This document shows positions 26,466 to 34,248 of a DNA stretch of 48,205 nt, piece after piece. A model generated the notes under the pieces. That model had not been told where the DNA came from and did no database searches. It worked only from the letters and a program-made list of their open reading frames with translations. This DNA is from CAYFUL01 sp964346375. Lineage in GTDB: Bacteria; Bacillota; Clostridia; Tissierellales; Peptoniphilaceae. The stretch's first letter is position 1. The number at the start of each line of letters is the position of its first letter. Both the position numbers and the translations under genes were made by a program. The stretch lies in the NCBI GenBank assembly GCA_964346375.1, contig CAYFUL010000004.1:1-48205 (forward strand), written 5' to 3'.

Positions 26466-28295
26466 ATGTGTGGAATAGTTGGATATGTTGGGGGTAGAAA
26501 TGCCACCGACTTAATAATGGATGGACTGGAAAAATTAGAGTATAGAGGCTACGACTCTGCTGGAATTTCCATAATAGGTGGAGATAAAATAAAGACAGTA
26601 AAGCGAGTTGGAAAGCTAGTAAATTTAAAAAATGCTCTAGAAGAAAGTCCACTAAGTGGAAATGTGGGAATAGGTCATACAAGATGGGCGACTCATGGAG
26701 TACCATCAGAGACAAATGCCCATCCACATCTTAGCAACAACGAAAAAATTTCCATAGTACACAATGGAATAATTGAGAACTTTTTAGAATTAAAGAGGGA
26801 ATTAATTTCAAAGGGTTACGAATTTAAATCAGATACAGATACGGAAGTAATAGTAAATTTAATAGACTTCTATAACCAGGGAGATTTTACAGAGGCAGTA
26901 TTAAAGGCAGTGGGAATTTTAAAGGGCCAATTTGCCTTAGGAATAGTAAACCTTGCTGAACCAGATAGAATATATGCCATAAGACATAATGCTCCCCTAC
27001 TACTTGGGTTAAGCGACGAGGGTAACTTTATCGGTTCAGATATACCATCATTTTTAACCCACACAAGAAAGGTAATATACCTAGATAACGACGAGCTGGC
27101 CGTAGTTGAATCAAGTAGGGTATCAATTTATGATTTGGAGAAAAATCCAGTAATACATGAAATTTCAATTATAGAATGGGATATGGAATCGGCGTCAAAG
27201 GACGGATACGACCACTATATGTTAAAGGAAATCTACGAACAGCCATCAATAATTAGGAATTCCATAGAGAGAAGAATCCACGAGGGAAAAATAGATCTAC
27301 TAGACTGTGAATTTACAGAAGATGAATTAAATAAAATTGACAAGGTATTTATAGTGGCATGTGGAACGGCATTTCATGCAGGAGAAGTAGGCAAGTATTT
27401 TATAGAGAAGTTTGCAAAAATTCCAGTAGTAACACAAATTGCATCGGAGTTTAGATATAGCGCACCCTTTGTAGACGACAAGAGTCTATTAATTTTAGTA
27501 AGCCAATCTGGAGAAACTGCAGATACATTAGCGGCACTTAGAATAGGCAAGGAAAAGGGCGCAATGATATTATCAGTAACCAATGTAATAGGCTCATCAA
27601 TAACGAGAGAATCAGACAAGGTAATGTACTGTTATGCAGGCCCAGAAATAAGTGTAGCATCAACTAAGGCATACACAACACAGGTAATATGCCTCTGCTT
27701 TTTAGCCCTAAAATTTGCAAGACTAAAAGGGCTTGTAGATGATACGGAGCTACAAAATTATTTCAACGAATTAAAATCCATACCAGAAAAAATAGAGGAA
27801 GTACTGGAAAATAAAGAGGAGTATAAAAAAATCGCAGAGAGTATAAAGGACTCAATTTGCGCGTTTTATATAGGACGAGGACTGGACTACTTAACAGCAA
27901 AAGAAGGAGCCTTAAAATTAAAGGAGATCTCCTATATTTATACAGAGTCCTTCCCAGCGGGAGAGTTAAAGCACGGCCCAATTGCCCTAATAGAAGACGG
28001 AACACCAATAATTGCCATAACAACATCTGAAAATATTGCAGAGAAGACAATTTCAAATATAAAGGAATTAAACGCAAGAGGAGCAAATATTTACTCCATA
28101 GGAATGGAAGGAGTAAATGAGGAGAATTTAAAAGAGGTAAGCGACGTTACCATACTAATACCAAAAATACTAGAGGACCTTGCCCCAATACTATCAGTAA
28201 TACCAGCCCAACTACTTGCATACTATACATCACTAGCAAAGGGCAATGATGTGGATAAACCAAGGAACTTGGCAAAATCAGTTACAGTTGAATAA
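26466..28295 (+). CDS. glmS: Glutamine-fructose-6-phosphate aminotransferase (isomerizing)
   Basis: GlmS makes glucosamine-6-phosphate from fructose-6-phosphate and glutamine, committing carbon to peptidoglycan. About 609 residues: N-terminal Ntn glutaminase domain starting MCGIVGYVG (Cys1 after Met removal), with GHTRWATHG and HNGIIENF; then two SIS domains with ACGTAFHAGEVGKYF, LVSQSGETADTLAAL and FPAGELKHGPIALIEDG; ending in KPRNLAKSVTVE. The start is at 26466, with TTGGAGGTAGAAAT upstream, because catalytic Cys must follow the initiator Met. An in-frame ATG ten codons earlier would bury that Cys. Confidence 0.98.
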   Translation: MCGIVGYVGGRNATDLIMDGLEKLEYRGYDSAGISIIGGDKIKTVKRVGKLVNLKNALEESPLSGNVGIGHTRWATHGVPSETNAHPHLSNNEKISIVHNGIIENFLELKRELISKGYEFKSDTDTEVIVNLIDFYNQGDFTEAVLKAVGILKGQFALGIVNLAEPDRIYAIRHNAPLLLGLSDEGNFIGSDIPSFLTHTRKVIYLDNDELAVVESSRVSIYDLEKNPVIHEISIIEWDMESASKDGYDHYMLKEIYEQPSIIRNSIERRIHEGKIDLLDCEFTEDELNKIDKVFIVACGTAFHAGEVGKYFIEKFAKIPVVTQIASEFRYSAPFVDDKSLLILVSQSGETADTLAALRIGKEKGAMILSVTNVIGSSITRESDKVMYCYAGPEISVASTKAYTTQVICLCFLALKFARLKGLVDDTELQNYFNELKSIPEKIEEVLENKEEYKKIAESIKDSICAFYIGRGLDYLTAKEGALKLKEISYIYTESFPAGELKHGPIALIEDGTPIIAITTSENIAEKTISNIKELNARGANIYSIGMEGVNEENLKEVSDVTILIPKILEDLAPILSVIPAQLLAYYTSLAKGNDVDKPRNLAKSVTVE

Positions 28296-28330
28296 ACGTT
28301 AAAAAGTGGGGAACCCACTAATACTATTGA

Positions 28331-28363
28331 CAAAGTAGGTGTTAATCACCTGCTTTTTTTCAT
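28331..28363 (+). terminator. Terminator of glmS
   Basis: AAAGTAGGTG-TTAAT-CACCTGCTTT forms a 10-bp stem (one G-T pair) with seven T residues. The following ~150 nt to 28511 contains no gene that I can recognise. Confidence 0.85.
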
Positions 28364-28511
28364 GTATAAATAGTAATGCTATCAATATTTTTAATTATTT
28401 GTTCATTTTTTTAGTATGTTCCAATTATTTACAGCAATTTTAGTATTCCAATTCTTTCGAGTTTCGATAAAACATTAAACAATTTTGAATTTGATTAATA
28501 TACTAAAGTAC

Positions 28512-28843
28512 TTATAATTCAATAAGTTTTTTTACTACACGAGAGTAGTCATGTATCTCATCTGGAAATCCACTTAGACCAATATAGCCTATTATCTTTC
28601 CCGAAAAGTTAGAGAGTTTATTACACCCATTGTGCATCCAGGATATTGATTATCATAGTAAATAAATATCTCTTCCTCATTATTGTCTTTCATGGTATCT
28701 ATTCCTTCATGTCGAGTATCTACCCTATTTTTATCCGTGCATGCCAATATTTTTCCTGTGCTATCCATAATATTGTAGTACATTGGAATTGTCACTTCTA
28801 TTTCCCTAGCAATTACATTTGCTAATTCCTTATTTATAAACAT
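28512..28843 (-). pseudogene. Sugar-diacid recognition (CdaR N-terminal) domain, stand-alone, one frameshift
   Basis: The frame starts MFINKELANVIAREIEV, with AGGAGGATATAAA upstream, and reads TIPMYYNIMDSTGKILA, DKNRVDTRHEGID and YPGCTMGV. Restoring one base near 28619-28624 continues NKLSNFSGKIIGYIGLSGFPDE and ends LIEL at TAA 28512. This is the diacid_rec sensor domain of CdaR-type regulators. Normally ~250 more residues with a PucR-type helix-turn-helix follow; here the protein ends at ~110 residues. It is either a true single-domain sensor or the remnant of a truncated regulator; I favour a remnant because of the added frame break. Confidence 0.6.
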
Positions 28844-28998
28844 TTTATATCCTCCTTATAGTTTATGGATATTTAAAGATATTATATCATCTAAAATCCC
28901 ATAATTCATATTACTGAAAATTTATATATTATCGTTAATCGATAAGTTTTCATCGCTTTATGATAAAATTCGTAGTATTATTTACCTAGGAGGTTATT

Positions 28999-29469
28999 AT
29001 GAAATCTATACGTAGTTTTTTTATTGGAGGTTTAATTTTAATTTGTATCCTTATTTTAGGTGCTGGGGAATTTTTTATTCTAAAGTACTCTCCCCTTGCC
29101 GCTAAAAGTCTTCCAGGTTTTTCCCATATGGCAATTCCTATGGCGATTCTTTCCACTGGAGTTGTTCTATCTCTAATTTTAGGTCTTGTCTTTGCCTTAA
29201 GAAGCCTTATTTCATATTCAAGAAATTTGGTTTTCCTAAATAAAATGGTAGTGGCTTTAGAAAATACTGGCTTTGCTTTTTTTGCAGCTTGCCTTTTTAC
29301 ATGTTTAATTATTTTCTATACTTGCTTTAACATTGACGGATCTATTACAAATTTGTTTGCCCTATTTTTTCTTATTATCTGTCTGTTAATTTCTCAGATT
29401 ATGTTTCTTATTGCAGATGTTGTAGATAGGGGCGTGGACTATAAAAAGGACAGTGATTTAACTATATGA
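28999..29469 (+). CDS. DUF2975 family membrane protein
   Basis: This 156-residue protein has four membrane helices (about 9-30, 46-68, 87-110 and 118-142), with loop motifs typical of DUF2975 such as MVVALENTGFAFFAA. The family is almost always encoded just before a small Cro/CI-type regulator, as here: its TGA stop overlaps the next ATG (ATGA at 29466-29469). The pair is thought to work together, possibly as a membrane sensor plus regulator, but its function is not established. CTAGGAGGTTATT precedes the start. Confidence 0.9.
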   Translation: MKSIRSFFIGGLILICILILGAGEFFILKYSPLAAKSLPGFSHMAIPMAILSTGVVLSLILGLVFALRSLISYSRNLVFLNKMVVALENTGFAFFAACLFTCLIIFYTCFNIDGSITNLFALFFLIICLLISQIMFLIADVVDRGVDYKKDSDLTI

Positions 29470-29681
29470 TTATTATTGATTTAGATGTTGTCCTTGCTAA
29501 AAGGAAGATGTCTTTAACTGAGCTTTCAGAGAAGGTTGGCATTACCATGGCTAATTTATCTATACTAAAAACTGGTAAGGCAAAGGCCATTCGCTTCTCT
29601 ACCCTTTCAAAAATTTGTAGGGAATTAAATTGCCAGCCTGGTGATATTTTACGCTATGAGGAGGATTATGAAAATGAGTAG
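29466..29681 (+). CDS. Small XRE/Cro-CI family transcriptional regulator
   Basis: The 71 residues form a single helix-turn-helix domain: LDVVLAKRKMSLTELSEKVG, ITMANLSILKTGKAKAI, FSTLSKICRELNCQPGDIL. This YozG-like class accompanies DUF2975 membrane proteins. Its start overlaps the DUF2975 stop, and its 3' end (29668-29681) overlaps the start of the next membrane-anchored protein, so the three genes are translationally coupled. Confidence 0.92.
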   Translation: MIIIDLDVVLAKRKMSLTELSEKVGITMANLSILKTGKAKAIRFSTLSKICRELNCQPGDILRYEEDYENE

Positions 29682-30150
29682 AGTAAAGAAGATTTCCATT
29701 GTAATGGTCATTATTTTTATTATCTCCATACCAGTTTTGTATGCTATTTCCGATACTAGATTGGAAATTCTAAGGGAGATATATATAGACTCTGGGATTT
29801 TTCTTCCAAAGGGTACTACCTACCTTGGAGATATTAATAAGGAGCCTAGTTTTTTTGGAGATGGTATTGCATTAAGACTTGTTGAAATTAATGAAGATAA
29901 CGAGGAAGTAGTTCTTAAAGAACTAGAAAAAAATATGAAAAAAATAGACAGAAGTTCCGATGAATTTTCTCATTTGGAATCTGCCTATAATGCAAGAAAT
30001 AGTAAGAACTATGAAATTGAACACTTTGATTTTTATTCTAATGACAATATCTACTACTTTAATTCCCTAATTGAAACCATGGGAAACTTTAGAGGCGTAG
30101 TCTATAATCCTACTACTAATTATTTTCTTCTTGTAGTTTTGGATTCTTAG
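29668..30150 (+). CDS. Membrane-anchored hypothetical protein
   Basis: About 160 residues with a basic start (MKMSRVKK), one membrane helix (about residues 9-28, ISIVMVIIFIISIPVLYAI) and an external domain (LPKGTTYLGDINKEPSFFGD, LKELEKNMKKIDRSSDEFSH). The chosen ATG (29668-29670) has GAGGAGGATT directly upstream; longer in-frame starts lie inside the XRE gene. It is the third member of the DUF2975-XRE operon. Its 3' end overlaps the convergent mgsA gene by 35 nt. I do not recognise the external domain. Confidence 0.75.
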   Translation: MKMSRVKKISIVMVIIFIISIPVLYAISDTRLEILREIYIDSGIFLPKGTTYLGDINKEPSFFGDGIALRLVEINEDNEEVVLKELEKNMKKIDRSSDEFSHLESAYNARNSKNYEIEHFDFYSNDNIYYFNSLIETMGNFRGVVYNPTTNYFLLVVLDS

Positions 30151-30634
30151 TTATACTTCTCTCCCTACTTTCTATTGAACTTGCCCTAGACTTTATATTG
30201 CTCTTATTATCTGGTATTACTGCAATATATTCTCCGTTAAACATTGGAGAACTTACTAGGTAATCTGCCGTTATTGGCGAGGTTGCAGTTGCAATATTAT
30301 ATAGGGTTGCAAGGCGAAGTAGTGCCTTTACATCTGGGTCATGGGGTTGAGATTCCAATGGATCCCAAAAAAAGATTAGCATATCTATTTCCGATAGGCT
30401 TATCTTTGCGCCGATCTGTTGATCTCCCCCAAGTGGTCCACTGTAACAACCCTCTACCTCTAGTCCAGTATATTCTGAAACTAAAGTTGCAGTAGTTCCC
30501 GTTCCTATTAATCTATGGGGAATTAATTTCTCCCTATTTACCACAACCCATCCAATTAAATCGTCCTTCATATTGTCGTGGGCTACTAGGGCTATGGTTT
30601 TCTTTTCCTTAATTTTTCTCTCTCTTTTTTTCAT
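30116..30634 (-). CDS. mgsA: Methylglyoxal synthase
   Basis: MgsA converts dihydroxyacetone phosphate to methylglyoxal and phosphate, a bypass of lower glycolysis when phosphate is short. The core contains TIALVAHDNMKDDLIGWV, GTGTTATL, SGPLGGDQQIGA (with a catalytic Asp) and FFWDPLESQPHDPDVKALLR, all family hallmarks. A basic N-terminal stretch (KKRERKIKEKK) and ~20 extra C-terminal residues make it longer (172) than the E. coli enzyme (152). Its ATG overlaps the nitrilase stop (ATGA), making a uppP-nitrilase-mgsA operon. Confidence 0.96.
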   Translation of the reverse strand: MKKRERKIKEKKTIALVAHDNMKDDLIGWVVVNREKLIPHRLIGTGTTATLVSEYTGLEVEGCYSGPLGGDQQIGAKISLSEIDMLIFFWDPLESQPHDPDVKALLRLATLYNIATATSPITADYLVSSPMFNGEYIAVIPDNKSNIKSRASSIESRERSITKNPKLQEENN

Positions 30635-31408
30635 CTTCCACCTAATTGTAATAAGTTTCTAACTCTAGAAACTTCCTCTAAATTAATTTCTACTACTTCC
30701 ATTTTTTCTGTCTCGTCAAATTTTGTAAGTACATTTCCCCATGGGTCAATTGCCATTGAATGTCCAAAGGTGTACTTATTTAACTCACTATCATTTCCCT
30801 GGGCTGGAGCAATAATAAATAGCTGGTAGTCTATTGCCCTAGATCTAAGTAGAATTTCAAAATGAGCCTTTCCAGTTTCTATGTAGAAGGCGCTTGGAAT
30901 AAAGATAATATTCGCCCCATCCTCCCACAGTTTTTTAAAGCCCTCTGGAAATCTTAAATCGTAGCAGATTTGCAGTCCACATTTCACCCCGTCAATTTCA
31001 AAGGTATTATTAAGAGTTCCCGGAGTAAAATTAGTAGTTTCGTCTATGACTTTTCCACTCATGGAAATTTTAGACATATTTAATTTGTCGAAGGAATAGA
31101 TTTCCTCTCCCTGAGGATTAAATACAAAGGAGCGATTATAAATTTTACCATCTTCTAAAAATGGAATACTCCCTCCAATAATATAGATGGAGTATTTTTT
31201 TCGCCAATTCCCCCATAAAATTCCTATACTCAACTCCAAATTCTGCAAGTTCTAAAATATACTTTTTAATATATGGAGCGTTCCAAAATTCTGGAAATAC
31301 AACTACTCTTGCATTATCCTCTGATGCAGAGCGTACAAAGTCCTCAAACTTTTTTAAATTTTCATCCCTATTTAGTCCCATAATACTCTGTACAATTGCT
31401 ACTCTCAA
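30631..31408 (-). CDS. Carbon-nitrogen hydrolase (nitrilase superfamily, omega-amidase-like), one frameshift
   Basis: The reconstructed ~258-residue enzyme has the Glu-Lys-Cys triad of the nitrilase superfamily: FPEFWN (Glu), FDKLNMSK (Lys) and LQICYDLRFPEGF (Cys), plus LLRSRAIDYQLFIIAPAQ. The closest recalled type is Nit2/omega-amidase (alpha-ketoglutaramate), but the substrate is not proven. The frame breaks in a run of seven T at 31195-31201 (plus strand); six would give ELAKKYSIYIIGGS. The start is TTG at 31406-31408, overlapping the uppP TGA (TTGA). The stop TGA overlaps mgsA. Confidence 0.88.
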
Positions 31409-32220
31409 AATAATCCTCCTACCATTGCAAGAATTAATACTAGGGATAGAATTATACGATACACTCCAAAGGGAATAAAGGAGTGTTTTTTAATATATCC
31501 CATAAATGCTTTTACTACTATTAACGCCACAATAAATGACACAATAAAACCAAGGGCAATTAAAAACCACTGGTATGAAGTAAGTACATTACCTAGCTTT
31601 ATAACTTTAAGAAGAGTTGCCCCAATCATAGTTGGTATTGCAAGGAAGAATGAAAATTCTGCCGCAGCTACTCTACTTGCCCCAAGAACTGTTGCCCCAA
31701 TAATAGTTGCAGCAGATCTACTAGTTCCCGGTATCATTGCTAGACATTGAAATAGTCCAATACCAAGGGCAGTTTTATATGAAATCTCTTGAACGCTTTT
31801 GTACTTATTGCTTCCCTTAAACTTAGTTTCAATAAGAATAATTATTACTCCGTAGATAAGTAGAGTTGCAGTAACTACTTGTGGATTAAATAGATGGGCA
31901 TCTATAAAATCATCTAGGAGAAGTCCTAAAACTGCGGCTGGAACACAGCCTACAATGATTTTACTCCAAAGGTTTACTTTTTTTGGAGATAGTTTAAGTT
32001 TGCCATTTCTCTTTACAAATGGGTTAAGTCTATTAAAGTAGAGTACCACAATTGCAAGAATTGCCCCAAGTTGAATTATTATGTCAAAGGCATTTTTAAA
32101 CTGGGGTGGTTCCATTGGGAGTAAACTCCCTGCAAGTATAAGGTGGCCAGTAGAAGATACTGGTAGAAATTCTGTAAGGCCTTCAATTATTCCAAATATT
32201 ATGACTTTTATTATATCCAT
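31405..32220 (-). CDS. uppP: Undecaprenyl-diphosphatase (UppP/BacA)
   Basis: This 271-residue polytopic protein recycles undecaprenyl pyrophosphate to the monophosphate carrier used for cell-wall synthesis; extra copies confer bacitracin tolerance in other species. It has both family signatures, EGLTEFLPVSSTGHLIL at the N-terminus and IPGTSRSAATII in the centre, within about eight membrane helices. GAGGAAATAATG gives the start. It heads a coupled operon with a nitrilase and mgsA. Functionally it pairs with the Bce-like module at 1-2612, since both act on lipid II cycle intermediates; that link is an inference. Confidence 0.96.
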   Translation of the reverse strand: MDIIKVIIFGIIEGLTEFLPVSSTGHLILAGSLLPMEPPQFKNAFDIIIQLGAILAIVVLYFNRLNPFVKRNGKLKLSPKKVNLWSKIIVGCVPAAVLGLLLDDFIDAHLFNPQVVTATLLIYGVIIILIETKFKGSNKYKSVQEISYKTALGIGLFQCLAMIPGTSRSAATIIGATVLGASRVAAAEFSFFLAIPTMIGATLLKVIKLGNVLTSYQWFLIALGFIVSFIVALIVVKAFMGYIKKHSFIPFGVYRIILSLVLILAMVGGLF

Positions 32221-32329
32221 TATTTCCTCGTTATTTTATTTGATTTTTGTGGGTTGGGTTTTTATGTATGTGTTTTGTAGTACCGATGATAATGTTGCAT
32301 ATTTTTTAATAAATATCCATTTCAAATTA

Positions 32330-32394
32330 CCGATACCCTCTCCCCGCGGGTCGGGCAGGGACGCCCGACCCCTACCATGGTTCTTTTTGAAACG
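32330..32394. repeat. GC-rich BIME-like palindromic repeat, isolated copy
   Basis: In the 260-nt gap between uppP and dnaB, a block with CTCTCCCCGCGGGTCGGGC, AGGGACGCCCGACCCCTACC and ATGGTTC contains the palindrome GGTCGGGC...GCCCGACC. Near-identical blocks occur at 41767-41812 and 41968-42011. G+C is about 65% against roughly one third around it. Confidence 0.8.
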
Positions 32395-32479
32395 ATTGAC
32401 TATTCCAATTACAAATCCACCTTCGATACAAATATTAATACCAATTTTTCCCACAATACCAATACACAAAAAAATTACA

Positions 32480-33802
32480 CTAATCCCTTTTCATATTTAC
32501 AAACTTTGTAAATTCCTTCTTGAATATTAATTCCACTGTTCCCGTTGGACCATTTCTATGCTTTGCAATTATTACCTCGCCAACATTTGGCTTTTCTGAA
32601 TTTTCCTTGTTGTAATAATCGTCCCTATATAAAAACATTACTACATCGGCGTCTTGCTCTATTGCTCCCGACTCTCTTAAATCCGATAGTATTGGCCTTT
32701 TATCCTGGCGACTTTCTGGTGAACGGGATAGCTGTGATAGGGCAAGAACTGGTACGTCTAGTTCCTTTGCTATGGCTTTTAAATTTCTAGAAATGGCAGA
32801 GATCTCCTGTTGACGATTTTCTACTCTCCCTGGCATTTGCATTAGCTGTAAATAATCTATTACGATTAAATCCAGTCCCTTCTCCATCTTTAGCCTTCTA
32901 CACTTTGCCTTTAACTCTATTGGAGAAATTCCTGCCGTATCGTCTATTTCCAAGTTCATATCCCCTAAATGGGGCATGGAATTTATTATAGAAGCCCATT
33001 CGTCCTCTGTTAGATTTCCACTGATTATCTTCTGCAAATCCACATGGGCAGTTGAGGAGATTATTCTCTGTACCAGCTGATTTCTACTCATCTCAAGGGA
33101 AAACATTGCAACTTTTGCATCTTCCTTTAATGCTGCATTTACTGCAATATTTACCATTAAGGCAGTCTTTCCCATAGATGGTCTTGCTGCAAGTAGTACA
33201 AAGTCCGATTTTTGTAGACCCGAAAGTTTTTTATCCAAGTCTATAAAACCTGTTGGGACTCCCGTAATGGAAAATGGATTTTGTGCCCGCTTTTCTATTT
33301 GGGAAAAACTCTCCAACAACGCCTCTCTTACTGGAACAAGTCCATTGTTATTTACATTTTGGGTAATATCAAATAGACCCTTCTCCGCCTTTTCTATAAT
33401 CGCCTCTACTTGTGCGTCTGGAGAGTAGGCAGAGCCTATTATCTTTTCAGAATTATCTATTAGGGCGCGAAGGGTGGACTTTTCCTTTATTATATCGGCG
33501 TAGTACTTTGCATTACTTACCGTTGTAACTGCCGCCGTTAAATTTGCAAGGTATGTATTTCCTCCAACGCTTTCCAATTTATCGCGTCTTTTTAATTCAT
33601 TTGTTACTGTTATTAAATCAACGGGAACATTTCCCAAGTAAAGGGAAGAAATGGCAGAGAAAATTTCCCCATGGGCTGGTCTATAAAAGTCCATTGGCCC
33701 TAGGATTTCCACTGCCGTATTTATTGCCTCTCTCGATAGGAGCATTGCACCTAGTAGGGAAATTTCCGCCTCTTCGTTATTAGGTGGAATTCTCGCTTCC
33801 AT
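32480..33802 (-). CDS. dnaB: Replicative DNA helicase DnaB
   Basis: The 440-residue hexameric helicase has an N-terminal helical domain (PPNNEEAEISLLGAMLLS, HGEIFSAISSLY) and a RecA-like C-terminal domain with Walker A ARPSMGKTAL, Walker B LDLIVIDYLQLM, motif ALSQLSRSPE and arginine-finger region LRESGAIEQDADVVMFLYRD. No intein is present. Its ATG overlaps the rplI stop (TAATG). Gene order yybS-gdpP-rplI-dnaB is conserved in Firmicutes. Confidence 0.98.
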   Translation of the reverse strand: MEARIPPNNEEAEISLLGAMLLSREAINTAVEILGPMDFYRPAHGEIFSAISSLYLGNVPVDLITVTNELKRRDKLESVGGNTYLANLTAAVTTVSNAKYYADIIKEKSTLRALIDNSEKIIGSAYSPDAQVEAIIEKAEKGLFDITQNVNNNGLVPVREALLESFSQIEKRAQNPFSITGVPTGFIDLDKKLSGLQKSDFVLLAARPSMGKTALMVNIAVNAALKEDAKVAMFSLEMSRNQLVQRIISSTAHVDLQKIISGNLTEDEWASIINSMPHLGDMNLEIDDTAGISPIELKAKCRRLKMEKGLDLIVIDYLQLMQMPGRVENRQQEISAISRNLKAIAKELDVPVLALSQLSRSPESRQDKRPILSDLRESGAIEQDADVVMFLYRDDYYNKENSEKPNVGEVIIAKHRNGPTGTVELIFKKEFTKFVNMKRD

Positions 33803-34248
33803 TATACTCCCACAACCTCTACTTTAATTACTCCAGATATTTCTGTGTAAAGTTTTACTGGAACATAGTATGCTCCTCTGTTTTTTATATTCTCTTTTAA
33901 TTCTATCTTTCTTCTGTCTATATCTATTCCATGTTGAGCCTTTAGAGCCTCTGCAATATCCTTTGAAGTTATCGCTCCAAATAGTCTACCACTTTCTCCG
34001 CCCTTGGCTTCAATTTTCACTTTAAGGGACTTTAATTTATCTGCAAGGGCATTTGCATCTTCTATATTCTGTCTTTCAACTTCACGAAGTCGCGCCTGCT
34101 CCTCCTCCCATTTTTTCATATTTTCATCATTTGCCTCTATGGCAATTTTTCTAGGAAATAGGAAATTTCTGGCATAACCATCCTTAGCTTCTACTAAATC
34201 TCCTGCTTTTCCCAGATCTTTAGTATCCTTTAATAGTATTACCTTCAT
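33802..34248 (-). CDS. rplI: Ribosomal protein L9
   Basis: The 148-residue protein begins MKVILLKDTKDLGKAGDLVE with the compact N-terminal rRNA-binding domain (DGYARNFLFPRKIA), then a long charged helix (NDENMKKWEEEQARLREVER) and the C-terminal domain (GRLFGAITSKDIAEAL, LKENIKNRGAYYVPVKL). The length is standard. The start overlaps the gdpP stop (ATGA) and the stop overlaps the dnaB start. Confidence 0.98.
   Translation of the reverse strand: MKVILLKDTKDLGKAGDLVEAKDGYARNFLFPRKIAIEANDENMKKWEEEQARLREVERQNIEDANALADKLKSLKVKIEAKGGESGRLFGAITSKDIAEALKAQHGIDIDRRKIELKENIKNRGAYYVPVKLYTEISGVIKVEVVGV

Noticed and set aside
32236..32469. Open frame across the isolated GC-rich repeat
   Set aside because: Same cause as the other repeat: it is the palindrome plus AT-rich flanks, without a ribosome-binding site.
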